Shown piece after piece: positions 41,030 through 50,610 of a stretch of 64,000 bases of DNA. The notes under the pieces were generated by a model. That model ran no database searches, had not been told where the DNA came from, and worked only from the letters and a program-made list of their open reading frames with translations. Location of the stretch: positions 17,859 through 81,858 of the forward strand of contig CACEAZ010000005.1 of the NCBI GenBank assembly GCA_902557655.1. Direction: 5' to 3'. The number at the start of each line of letters is the position of its first letter. Position 1 is the stretch's first letter. This DNA comes from an uncultured Bacteroidota bacterium. Its GTDB lineage: Bacteria; Bacteroidota; Bacteroidia; Flavobacteriales; Flavobacteriaceae. The translations under genes were made by a program, and so were the position numbers.

Positions 41030-42283
41030 TTATAAGTTTGAAGTATACTCCATTAGCCATGTACATATCATTGCACCATAAGTACCTACCACATATCCAA
41101 ATACAGCTAATAACACACCAACAGTTGCCAAAGAAGGATGGAACGCTGCAGCAACAACGGGAGCAGATGCAGCACCACCAACGTTTGCTTGACTTCCAAC
41201 AGCTAAAAAGAAGTACGGGGCTCTGATTAATTTTGCTACAGCGATAAGCAAAATTGCATGAATTGACATCCATATTAAACCTATAAGAATCAGCTTGGGT
41301 TCATCTAGAATTGATCCCAAATCCATTTTCATCCCAATTGTAGCTACCAATATATATATAAAGATACTTCCAATTTTACTTGCACCAACCCCTTCAAAAT
41401 TTCTCGCTTTAGTGAATGATAGACCAATTCCTATAAATGTTGCAATTGAAATCATCCAAAAAAACTTTGAAGCAAAAGATGATAATCCTGAGCTTTTATC
41501 AGCAACGGCTTCAAAATTAGAGGTTAAAAATTCAGATATATATTCAGCACCTAAATGTGAAAAACCAACTGTTCCAAAAGCAATAGCCAGAAGAATCATA
41601 TAATCTGTTAAGCTTGGAATTCTTTTACTACTATTTGAAAATGAAGTTACTTTTTCTTTTAATTCCTCGATGGCAGAAGTATCAGCTTTTAACCATTTAT
41701 TAATAGACTTTTTCTTTCCAATTCCAAATAAAATCATAGCCATCCAAATGTTAGCTACCACTATATCAACCAATACCATACCGCCGTACTTTTGAGGATT
41801 ATACTCAAAAATTTCTAACATAGCAGCTTGATTAGCACCGCCACCAATCCAACTTCCAGCTAGAGTTGACAGCCCTCTCCAAATTGCGTCTGGACCAGCT
41901 CCGTTAAATAATTCGGGGAAAAACATTGATAAAATTAAAATTGATATGGGCCCTCCAATTATGATTCCGATAGTCCCTGTAAAAAACATGACTAATGCTT
42001 TATATCCAAGATTATAAATTGCTTTCAAGTCTATACTTAGTGTCATCAATAATAAGGATGCCGGAAGTAAGTATCGACTTGCAATATAATAGGTCTGAGA
42101 TTCTTCAGATGAAATTATTCCCAAAGAATTGAAAATGGCTGGAATAAAATAACACATCAGAAGTCCTGGAATGACTTTGTAAAATTTAAACCAGAATCCT
42201 TTATTTTTAGATTCTGTGTAGAAAACAAAACCTAATGAAATCATTAAAATTCCAAATACTATAGCATCATTTGTAAAAGGCAT
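41030..42283 (-). CDS. DUF819 family membrane protein
   Basis: Multi-TM; AGSWIGGGANQAAMLEIF and GSQANVGGAASAPVVAAAFHPSLATVGVLLAVFGYVVGTYGA. Confidence 0.9.
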   Translation of the reverse strand: MPFTNDAIVFGILMISLGFVFYTESKNKGFWFKFYKVIPGLLMCYFIPAIFNSLGIISSEESQTYYIASRYLLPASLLLMTLSIDLKAIYNLGYKALVMFFTGTIGIIIGGPISILILSMFFPELFNGAGPDAIWRGLSTLAGSWIGGGANQAAMLEIFEYNPQKYGGMVLVDIVVANIWMAMILFGIGKKKSINKWLKADTSAIEELKEKVTSFSNSSKRIPSLTDYMILLAIAFGTVGFSHLGAEYISEFLTSNFEAVADKSSGLSSFASKFFWMISIATFIGIGLSFTKARNFEGVGASKIGSIFIYILVATIGMKMDLGSILDEPKLILIGLIWMSIHAILLIAVAKLIRAPYFFLAVGSQANVGGAASAPVVAAAFHPSLATVGVLLAVFGYVVGTYGAMICTWLMEYTSNL

Positions 42284-42305
42284 AATATGTTATTTATAAT
42301 CTTAA

Positions 42306-42334
42306 CAAAAATAGTATCATTTTTTAACTAGCAA
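42306..42334 (-). promoter_or_regulatory. putative DUF819/CDGSH promoter, TTG-N18-TATTTTTG (minus strand)
   Basis: + strand CAAAAATA 42306-42313 and CAA 42332-42334. Confidence 0.45.
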
Positions 42335-42376
42335 TTAATTCTTATATTTAATTGTTAATTAAAAGATTTCTAAATT

Positions 42377-42800
42377 ATGAGTGAAAAAGTAATATGGGAG
42401 GGAACTCCTTCACAAAAATTAAATTTCTTTTCTTATTTGTTTTGGTTATTACCCATCCTTTGGATGGGATTAGGGTTACTTGTTTCTTTGTGGAAATACT
42501 TACAAATTAAAACTTGGAAAATAAAAATCACTAACCAAAGAATTATCGAAGAAAAGGGTATATTTTCAAAAAACGATAAATGAATTAGAATTATTTAGAG
42601 TCAAAGATATTATACTTAAAAAATCTTTTTGGGACCGGATACTAGGAATATCACAAATTTATTTGAGAACTTCTGATAAATCAAATCCCCATTATATATT
42701 ATACGGAATAATTGACGGAGATCAATTGAGAGAAAATCTCAGGAATATTGTAGAGAAAAGAAGAGAAGAAAAAGGAGTTGTTGAAAGAGATTTTGAATAA
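42377..42800 (+). pseudogene. bPH_2/YdbS-like PH-domain membrane protein disrupted by a single frameshift
   Basis: First frame MSEKVIWEGTPSQKLN...QRIIEEKGIFSK; removing one A from A6 (42568-42573) continues TINELELFRVKDIILKKSFWDRILGISQIYLRTSDKSNPHYILYGIIDGDQLRENLRNIVEKRREEKGVVERDFE*. Confidence 0.85.
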
Positions 42801-42803
42801 AAT

Positions 42804-44651
42804 CTATTCAACCGTAACCGACTTTGCTAGATTTCTTGGTTGATCAACGTCTTTACCCAGCAACACTGCAATATGGTAAGAAAGTAGTTGAAGAGGAATA
42901 ACGGTGATAAAAGGAGTTATAGATTCAACACTATCAGGAACTTCTATAACGTGATCAGCAATTTTTTTAACTTCTTTGTCCCCCTCAGAAACAATAGCTA
43001 CTATTTTTCCTTTTCTAGATTTAATTTCCTGAATATTGCTTACAATTTTATCATAGTTTATTTTATTGGTAGCAATAACTATTGTTGGCATATCCTTGTC
43101 AATCAAAGCAATTGGACCGTGTTTCATTTCAGCTGCAGGATACCCTTCAGCATGGATATAAGAAATTTCTTTAAGCTTTAAAGCTCCTTCTAAAGCAATC
43201 GGAAAGTTATAGCCCCTTCCTAGATATAAACAGTTTTTAGATTTTTTGAACTCTTTTGCTATTTTTTTTATTTTATTATTCTTTGCAAGAGTTTTGTGTA
43301 CATAATCTCCAATTTTTGAAATTTCATAAATATATTTTTGAAATATTTTTTCTGAAATAATGCCCTTTGACTTGCTTAATTTAACTGCAATTAAATAAAG
43401 AACAGTCATTTGAGTGGTAAATGCTTTTGTAGAAGCTACTCCAATTTCAGGCCCGGCATGTGTATATGAACCAGTGTCAGATTCCCTGGCTATTGAGGAA
43501 CCAACAACATTACAGATTCCATAAACAAATGCTCCTTTTGACTTAGCTAGTTTAATAGCTGCTAAAGTATCAGCGGTTTCGCCAGACTGAGAAATAGCAA
43601 TGATAATGTCATTTTTATCAACTACAGGATCTCTGTATCTAAACTCGGAAGCATATTCAACTTCTACAGGAATTCTTGCTATTTTTTCAAACATGTATTC
43701 GGCAACCAAAGCTGAATGCCATGATGTGCCACATGCTATAATTGTTATTTTATTAGCAGATAAAAATTTATTAATGTAATCATCTACACCCGACAATTTG
43801 ATTATACCTTTTGAAATATTCAATCTTCCTCTTAATGTATCTTCAATGGCTTTTGGTTGTTCATAAATCTCTTTTAACATGTAATGATCAAAGCCCTTTT
43901 TTTCTATTTTATCTAAACTTAGCTCTAACCTACTTACAGTTGGAGAAATAATTTTATCATCAACTATCTTTCTGTAAAAGGTTTCTTTATGATTTCTTAT
44001 AATGGCTAGTTCACCGTCCTCCAAATAAACTACATTTTTAGTGTATTCGATAAATGGAGTTACATCACTTCCAATAAAATATTCGTCATCACCAACTCCA
44101 ATACAAAGAGGACTACCCAATTTAGCGACCACAATTTCATCAGGTTTGTCATTATCAATAACTGCAATTGCATATGCTCCTATGGCTTGATTTAACGCAA
44201 TTTGAACTGCTTCACCTAACTTTACATCTTCTTTAGTTTTTACGTATTCAATTAAATTAACCAAAACTTCTGTGTCAGTTTCAGATTTAAATGTGAACCC
44301 TTCTTTGACAAGTTTTTGTTTTATTGTTGAGTAATTTTCAATGATTCCGTTATGTACTAGACAAAGTTTATTGGAATTAGAAAATTGAGGATGTGCATTA
44401 ACATTATTAGGTTCTCCGTGAGTGGCCCATCTGGTGTGTCCAATACCTAAGCCACCTTTTAAATTTTTTCTTTTGGATAAGCTTTTCTCAAGTTTACTTA
44501 TTTTTCCTTTGGATTTACAGCTAGCAATTGTATCTCCGTTGTAAATAGCTATCCCTGCGCTATCATATCCGCGATACTCAAGCCTTTTTAATCCATTTAA
44601 AATTATATCCAATGAATTTCTTCCACCTAAGTAACCTACAATTCCACACAT
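42804..44651 (-). CDS. glmS: glutamine--fructose-6-phosphate aminotransferase (isomerizing)
   Basis: MCGIVGYLG N-terminal Cys; RWATHGEPN; two SIS domains; C-terminal DQPRNLAKSVTVE. Confidence 0.99.
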   Translation of the reverse strand: MCGIVGYLGGRNSLDIILNGLKRLEYRGYDSAGIAIYNGDTIASCKSKGKISKLEKSLSKRKNLKGGLGIGHTRWATHGEPNNVNAHPQFSNSNKLCLVHNGIIENYSTIKQKLVKEGFTFKSETDTEVLVNLIEYVKTKEDVKLGEAVQIALNQAIGAYAIAVIDNDKPDEIVVAKLGSPLCIGVGDDEYFIGSDVTPFIEYTKNVVYLEDGELAIIRNHKETFYRKIVDDKIISPTVSRLELSLDKIEKKGFDHYMLKEIYEQPKAIEDTLRGRLNISKGIIKLSGVDDYINKFLSANKITIIACGTSWHSALVAEYMFEKIARIPVEVEYASEFRYRDPVVDKNDIIIAISQSGETADTLAAIKLAKSKGAFVYGICNVVGSSIARESDTGSYTHAGPEIGVASTKAFTTQMTVLYLIAVKLSKSKGIISEKIFQKYIYEISKIGDYVHKTLAKNNKIKKIAKEFKKSKNCLYLGRGYNFPIALEGALKLKEISYIHAEGYPAAEMKHGPIALIDKDMPTIVIATNKINYDKIVSNIQEIKSRKGKIVAIVSEGDKEVKKIADHVIEVPDSVESITPFITVIPLQLLSYHIAVLLGKDVDQPRNLAKSVTVE

Positions 44652-44717
44652 AATATCAAATTAACGGATTTAGTTTTTAACGAATCAATTTTTTAATATG
44701 AATTATAATATCCAGCA

Positions 44718-46361
44718 CTAATCTTCAGGCTCAGTATAATATATTTTAATCATTGGTCTTTTTTCAGGATCAACACTTAAATTTCCGTGAATAATAGTGC
44801 CTTTTGGGCTTAAAATTATTCCAGACGCTAAGCTTTTATTATCAGACGTATCCTCATCTAAGATTCCGTAATTTTGAACTGAAGCAATGTCTGAGATTAC
44901 CGCAAGCCCTAGCTTAGCATTGGTGGAGTCTCTAAGAATTAAATTATTGAGGTGTTCTGTAATTCTTACTTTGTATTTTACTCCTCGATTATCTGACAAA
45001 CTATCTCTTGTTAACGGGACTAAATGATTGATTTTTGCATTTATAGTTGTCGAGCTTACAGATTGGTCGAGAAAATAATCTATTAATGCAGAGTTCTGAT
45101 CATGGTTGTATATATAAATTCTATCAGGCTCATCATCATTAAGATAATTTTGATTTACAAAGAATTCAATAAAAGCTTCATTTATAATTCTTTTAGGCTG
45201 ATCTGAAATTTCATCATAGAAATAGTTTTTAAAATGTTCAAATTCACCAACTTCCTCACCAATCTCGTTTATTGCTGTTCCAGAAAATAAATCAAGTTTT
45301 GTTATGACTCCTTCCCCTCCATCAAGATAAATATTTTCATTGCCACTAGTCTGATCAATCAAAGATACATCGATAAGATTTTCATTGTCAAATACGTTAA
45401 ATAAATTACCGGAAAAGTTCATTATATATTCGTGCTGATTTGTTTCAACTTCATCAACAGGTCCGGTATCACTATCTCCGATTGTGGTATTGTCTGAAGT
45501 GTAATGTATTGTAAGTTTTGAATTAGAAGAAGCTAAATTTAATAACATCATTGTACCATCTTGACCTACATTTTCAATTTTTATGTATAGTCCCCTAAAA
45601 AAATCTTTGAAGTTTGACTCATTTGTTAAAACTGGATTATTTTGATTCTCAAAGAAATTGTTTTCCCAAAAACTATCATTTGGATTATCGAGTTTAAATC
45701 TTAATGCTGGAGCAAGCCTTTGTGAAACAAACGTATTTCCAGCTGTATCAATTTCTGTCAAATTAATTTGCTCTTCACTTGGTGTAAAATCTTCAATTTC
45801 AAAAAGGAGCTCTCCTTCCAATTGATATGAATCAATTGCTTCTTCTAAAGATAAAGAAGCGTTAGAAAAATAACTTTGACTTGAGTCAAAATCTGCATAT
45901 GGATCAAAAGTTCTTAGGAAAAAATTATTTCTGAAAACTGAAATTTTGATCGGAGAATCTCCATATACCGAATCAATTTCATATGTAATATCACCTTCCT
46001 CACTAGTTTCAACTCCCCTAGAGTAGTAAGGCATTGTAAGCACAACAGAGTCTAGAACAACATTATCCCCAAAATCGTGATTGTATTCATTGGGTACGAT
46101 TTGGCCAACAAAACTACTTATCGAATTTCCATATTGGGGGTGATTATAACTACCTAATAAGAATGAAGGGAGACTATTCGTTTGAACAGGATTTACTTTT
46201 TCAGAAAAATTTTTCAGGCTATATTCAATACTATTGGTGGAGAAATTTATGGCATTTTCAGAATTAATTACTTCAGAATCAAAGCTTACAAAGTCTTTTT
46301 CACAAGATGTAATAAGCAATAGAAAAACTAATATTTTAATTTTATTTAGATTCATTATCAC
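44718..46361 (-). CDS. DUF4270 family lipoprotein (likely start ATG at 46355; ORF track uses GTG at 46361)
   Basis: Lipobox FLLLITSCEKDF; DUF4270-like architecture; downstream of starch-synthase-like gene. Confidence 0.8.
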   Translation of the reverse strand: MIMNLNKIKILVFLLLITSCEKDFVSFDSEVINSENAINFSTNSIEYSLKNFSEKVNPVQTNSLPSFLLGSYNHPQYGNSISSFVGQIVPNEYNHDFGDNVVLDSVVLTMPYYSRGVETSEEGDITYEIDSVYGDSPIKISVFRNNFFLRTFDPYADFDSSQSYFSNASLSLEEAIDSYQLEGELLFEIEDFTPSEEQINLTEIDTAGNTFVSQRLAPALRFKLDNPNDSFWENNFFENQNNPVLTNESNFKDFFRGLYIKIENVGQDGTMMLLNLASSNSKLTIHYTSDNTTIGDSDTGPVDEVETNQHEYIMNFSGNLFNVFDNENLIDVSLIDQTSGNENIYLDGGEGVITKLDLFSGTAINEIGEEVGEFEHFKNYFYDEISDQPKRIINEAFIEFFVNQNYLNDDEPDRIYIYNHDQNSALIDYFLDQSVSSTTINAKINHLVPLTRDSLSDNRGVKYKVRITEHLNNLILRDSTNAKLGLAVISDIASVQNYGILDEDTSDNKSLASGIILSPKGTIIHGNLSVDPEKRPMIKIYYTEPED

Positions 46362-47167
46362 TAATCGAACAAATTATTATAGAATTCTAAATATGATTCG
46401 GAAAAAGAATCTTTAGGTTGAAAGTTAAGAATAGGATTTTTATAAGATTTTAAATATTCTATAGTTTTTGACGACACATTTTCAGAACCTAAAATAATTC
46501 CATCTGAATAATCAATGGCAATTCTCATAAGATTTTCATAAGTGGGCTCTATTAAATCAGAAATATTTTTTTTATCAATTTCGTCAAACAATACTTTATT
46601 GATCATATCATTATTCAAGCTTTTTTCAAATTCATTAGCGTATAGTGAAGTGACAATTTTGCTTTTTTGAAAGATCGGCTCATTTTTAAAATTTTCTTTT
46701 AGGTAAATTGGTAATAACGCTGACATCCACCCATGAATATGTATAATATCGGGAGACCAGTTTAGCCTTTTAATAGTTTCCAAAACCCCTTTTGCAAAAA
46801 ATATACACCTTTCATCATTGTCTTTGAACAATTTATCACCAGAATCTTTAAAAGTAGCTTTCCTGTTAAAGTATTCTTCATTATCGATAAAATACACCTG
46901 AATTCTTTCTTTTGGAATTGATGCAACCTTTATTATCAAAGGCATATCAAGGTCATTAACCACAAGATTAAGTCCAGATAACCTTATTACCTCGTGCAGC
47001 TGATGTCTTCTTTCATTAATATTTCCGTATTTAGGCATAAAAATTCTAATTTGCCCACCCTGTTTGTTAACCATTTTAGGTATTTCAAAAGACATTGAAG
47101 AAATTTCATTTTCTGGCAAATATGGAACTACTTCTGAGGATACATATAAAATCTTTCTGTTTTTCAT
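46361..47167 (-). CDS. glycogen/starch synthase N-terminal (GT5-like) domain protein, about 268 aa
   Basis: Met at 47167: MKNRKILYVSSEVVPYLPENEISSMSFEIPKMVNKQGGQIRIFMPKYGNI...PDIIHIHGWMSALLPIYLKE; trimmed start removes the overlap with panC. Confidence 0.82.
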   Translation of the reverse strand: MKNRKILYVSSEVVPYLPENEISSMSFEIPKMVNKQGGQIRIFMPKYGNINERRHQLHEVIRLSGLNLVVNDLDMPLIIKVASIPKERIQVYFIDNEEYFNRKATFKDSGDKLFKDNDERCIFFAKGVLETIKRLNWSPDIIHIHGWMSALLPIYLKENFKNEPIFQKSKIVTSLYANEFEKSLNNDMINKVLFDEIDKKNISDLIEPTYENLMRIAIDYSDGIILGSENVSSKTIEYLKSYKNPILNFQPKDSFSESYLEFYNNLFD

Positions 47168-47269
47168 CAATTCTTTTTTTGAAGTGTCCCTTAGAGCAAG
47201 CAAAATTACAAAAATTATGTAGATTAATTGCAAAGTATTAAGTTTACATGCTGTTAATTTTTTATTAAA

Positions 47270-48118
47270 ATGATAATTTTTAAGAATATACCAGATTTTA
47301 AAAATCATTTAAGAAAATTAAAAAATGATAATTTCAGAATTGGATTTGTACCCACGATGGGGGCATTACATGATGGACATATATCCCTTATAAAAAAATC
47401 TCTTTTAGAAAATGATTATTCTGTGGTTTCTATTTTTATAAATCCAACGCAGTTTAATAACATTAACGATTTTGAATCATATCCTAATGATATTTCAAAA
47501 GATATTGAGCTCTTAGATTCAATTTCCGAAAATATAATTTTATTTAATCCAGATGCTGACGAAATATATTCAGGAAAGGTGTTTTCAGACTCATATGATT
47601 TCGGTGATTTAGATAAATACATGGAAGGGGAACATAGAAAGGGTCATTTTCAAGGAGTTGCAACAGTCGTACATAAGTTGTTTGAAATAGTAACGGCTGA
47701 TAATGTTTATTTTGGGGAAAAAGACTTTCAGCAGTTAAGAATAATTGAAGATCTCGTCTTGAAAATTGGATTTAAATTAAAAATCACAAGATGCGAAACC
47801 ATAAGGCAAAATGACGGATTAGCACTTAGTTCTAGAAATAAAAAATTAGATATTTCTTCACAAAATATTGCAACAAATTTGTTTAAAGCCCTTAGTTTTG
47901 CAAAAAAGAATTTCGAGACTTTAGATTTAGAAAAAATATATACTAATGTCGAAGACCTTTTTGAAAATTTCCCTCAGATTAGTATTGAGTATTTTGCAAT
48001 TGCTAATGAAAAGGATTTAAAACCGATTAAGAAAAAGAAAAAAAATCAAAAATATCGAGCGTTTATAGCAGCCGATATTTCTGGTGTAAGATTAATTGAT
48101 AATATAAAACTATATTGA
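47270..48118 (+). CDS. panC: pantoate--beta-alanine ligase
   Basis: GFVPTMGALHDGHISLIKKS; FINPTQFN; FGEKDFQQ. Confidence 0.97.
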   Translation: MIIFKNIPDFKNHLRKLKNDNFRIGFVPTMGALHDGHISLIKKSLLENDYSVVSIFINPTQFNNINDFESYPNDISKDIELLDSISENIILFNPDADEIYSGKVFSDSYDFGDLDKYMEGEHRKGHFQGVATVVHKLFEIVTADNVYFGEKDFQQLRIIEDLVLKIGFKLKITRCETIRQNDGLALSSRNKKLDISSQNIATNLFKALSFAKKNFETLDLEKIYTNVEDLFENFPQISIEYFAIANEKDLKPIKKKKKNQKYRAFIAADISGVRLIDNIKLY

Positions 48119-48124
48119 TTTTTA

Positions 48125-48475
48125 ATGAACATTGAAATTTTAAAATCTAAGATTCACAGAGTAAAAGTTACGGGTGCTGATTTAAATTATATCGGAAGCA
48201 TTACAATTGACAAAGACCTAATGGATGCTGCAAATATTATTGAGGGTGAAAAAATTCAAATTGTAAATAATAATAATGGAGAAAGATTAGAGACCTATGT
48301 AATCCCAGGTTCAAGAGGTTCGGGTGAAATTACTGTTAATGGTGCCGCAGCAAGAAAGGTTAGTATCGGAGACATTTTAATTTTAATCACATACGCATCA
48401 ATGAGTTTTGATGAAGCTAAAAATTTTAAACCAAGTATAATTTTTCCTAACGAAGAAAATAATTTATTAAAATAA
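48125..48475 (+). CDS. panD: aspartate 1-decarboxylase
   Basis: [23 protein letters not shown] with self-processing Gly-Ser; [22 protein letters not shown]. Confidence 0.97.
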   Translation: MNIEILKSKIHRVKVTGADLNYIGSITIDKDLMDAANIIEGEKIQIVNNNNGERLETYVIPGSRGSGEITVNGAAARKVSIGDILILITYASMSFDEAKNFKPSIIFPNEENNLLK

Positions 48476-48476
48476 A

Positions 48477-49436
48477 TTGAGTAACAATAAAATAAACTTA
48501 AAAAATCTCCTTCCAGTTTTTATCGGAGTATTTTGTATTTATTATTCCTTTAAAGACATAAGTTTTTCTGAATTTAAAGAATACTTTACTAAAATAAATT
48601 ACTTATGGGTTTTTGTAGGGATTTTTTTAGGGGCATTAAGTCATATTTCCAGGTCATATAGGTGGAAATTTTTAATCGAACCTTTAGGTTATAAATTGGG
48701 TTTTATTAATAGTGTTTTAACAGTTTTTTCAGCATACCTAATAAATTATACAATTCCTAGGGCAGGCGATATTGCAAGAGCTACAATGATTTCCAAATAT
48801 GAAAATATTCCTTTTGAAAAAGCAATTGGGACTATTGTAGCTGAAAGAGCAGTTGATGTAATATCAATTCTTGTTATAATAATGATTGGTTTAATCATTG
48901 AATTTGATAAAATTTCTAATAAACTTACAGATTTTCTTGAACAATCAGACTTTTCGACATTACTATGGTCATCATTAATCGTATTATTTATAGTTACATC
49001 TTTGTATGTAATAATTAAGAGGTTTAAATTTTATAAAAAAATTAAACTATTTCTTACCGGATTAACTGATGGGATTACCATAATCTTTAGAATGAAAAAA
49101 AGAAATCAATTTATATTCCACTCCGTTTTTATATGGGTAATGTATGTTTTAATGTTTTATTTTACTTCAAAAGCATTTGTTGGGTTAAACCAAGTTTCTT
49201 TTTTTGAGTTGATGATTTCTTTTACTTTGGCTGCATTATCAATTATGTTTTCAAACGGAGGTATAGGAATTTACCCTTTAGCTGTTGAGGAATCTTTAGG
49301 ATGGTACGGAGTACAGTCAACAATTGGCCTTGCTTTTGGCTGGGTCATGTGGCTATCTCAAACATTGATGGTTGTAATTTTTGGAGGATTATCATTATTT
49401 ATCTTACCTTTCATTAACAGAAGTAACAGCAAATGA
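48477..49436 (+). CDS. UPF0104 / lysylphosphatidylglycerol synthase-type TM protein (TTG start)
   Basis: Multi-TM; SRSYRWKFLIEPLGY; PRAGDIARATMISKYENIPFEKAIGTIVAERAVDVI. Confidence 0.9.
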   Translation: MSNNKINLKNLLPVFIGVFCIYYSFKDISFSEFKEYFTKINYLWVFVGIFLGALSHISRSYRWKFLIEPLGYKLGFINSVLTVFSAYLINYTIPRAGDIARATMISKYENIPFEKAIGTIVAERAVDVISILVIIMIGLIIEFDKISNKLTDFLEQSDFSTLLWSSLIVLFIVTSLYVIIKRFKFYKKIKLFLTGLTDGITIIFRMKKRNQFIFHSVFIWVMYVLMFYFTSKAFVGLNQVSFFELMISFTLAALSIMFSNGGIGIYPLAVEESLGWYGVQSTIGLAFGWVMWLSQTLMVVIFGGLSLFILPFINRSNSK

Positions 49437-50608
49437 AACAATTGACAATTTTATTTACATTCATAATTTGCTCTAACTTTTGTTTTAGTCAAAATTTAGA
49501 TTCCTTGTATGTTTCAAAAATTAACGACACAATAGTTTCCAAAATATTATCTGACAAAAGAGCCTTTGAAATTCAACTTCCCAGATCATTTAAAAAAGAC
49601 GATGAAACCACATATCCTTTGATGATTACAATGGATGGAGATCATCTATTTAATTTAGTTTCTGGCTCAGTTGACTACTTATCATACTGGGGTGATATTC
49701 CAGAAAACTTGGTTGTTGGTATAAAACAAAGAGATTCCAGATTTAAAGATTCAAGTATTTTTGATAACATAAATAATACACCCATTACCTCTACTGCAAA
49801 CTTTTATGATTTTATTGTTCAGGAATTAATACCCTATATGTCAAAAAACTATAGAGCTTCTGAATTTATTATTGTTTTAGGACAGGAAAGAACTGCTAAT
49901 TTTATTAATTTTTTTCTGTTAAAGAATGATCCACTAATTAGGGGATATATTTCTATAAGTCCAAAATTCTCTAAAGACATGAAAGAATATTTAGTTCAGA
50001 ATTTAAGTAAGACAAAAGCTAATATTCTTTACACCATTTCTTCGTCAAAACAAGATTTTGAAACAATTTATGAAGATGTCCTGAATTTTTCTAACTCCTT
50101 GAATTTGATAAAAAATAAAAGATTAAAATTTAAGTCATTGATTTATGACGAAGAGAATCATTATACTTTACCGACGTTAAGCGTTCCTAAATCTATTCGA
50201 GAGACATATTCTCTGTACAAGGATATAGATAAGATTGAGTATGATTCAATTATCTCAAAGCTAGAGTCATCACCTGTTGATTATTTAATAGAAAAATATA
50301 AAAATATAAAGAGATATTATGGAATAGATAAAAAAGTCTCAATGAATGATTTTATGGCAATTGAAGAATATATTGAGTCAAAAGAAAAATTTAAATATTA
50401 CGAGGATCTTTCTGAATATGCATTTGAATATTACCCTGAAACAATATTACCGAGTTACTACAAAGGCAGATTTTTTGAAGAAACAGGAGATCCAGAAAGA
50501 GCTATGCAGATTTATAGATCCGCATATAATATGAATGAAGTTCAGGGTTTAACAAAAGATTATTTACTAGAATTAGCAGACAGAATACAAGATGACTTTA
50601 ATTTATAA
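49433..50608 (+). CDS. alpha/beta-hydrolase-fold (esterase-like) secreted protein
   Basis: Signal peptide; RAFEIQLPRSFKKDDETTYPLMITMDGDHLF N-terminal esterase-type strand; C-terminal TPR-like helices. Confidence 0.75.
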   Translation: MKQLTILFTFIICSNFCFSQNLDSLYVSKINDTIVSKILSDKRAFEIQLPRSFKKDDETTYPLMITMDGDHLFNLVSGSVDYLSYWGDIPENLVVGIKQRDSRFKDSSIFDNINNTPITSTANFYDFIVQELIPYMSKNYRASEFIIVLGQERTANFINFFLLKNDPLIRGYISISPKFSKDMKEYLVQNLSKTKANILYTISSSKQDFETIYEDVLNFSNSLNLIKNKRLKFKSLIYDEENHYTLPTLSVPKSIRETYSLYKDIDKIEYDSIISKLESSPVDYLIEKYKNIKRYYGIDKKVSMNDFMAIEEYIESKEKFKYYEDLSEYAFEYYPETILPSYYKGRFFEETGDPERAMQIYRSAYNMNEVQGLTKDYLLELADRIQDDFNL

Positions 50609-50610
50609 TT

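Noticed and set aside
40756-41273. ORFs 40756..40944 (-), 40998..41273 (-) and 41038..41226 (+)
   Set aside because: Out-of-frame shadows of the CDGSH gene and DUF819 gene; odd Cys/Trp- or Gln/His-rich composition without family similarity.
42565-42583. Programmed -1 ribosomal frameshift at tcA AAA AAC in the bPH gene
   Set aside because: The heptamer is in the right phase, but a -1 shift runs into an immediate stop (cga taa); restoring the protein needs +1 or -2.
47168-47308. N-terminal extension of the starch-synthase-like ORF (MIFKIWYILKNYH...)
   Set aside because: It overlaps panC and the intergenic promoter; the internal Met at 47167 gives the expected N-terminus.
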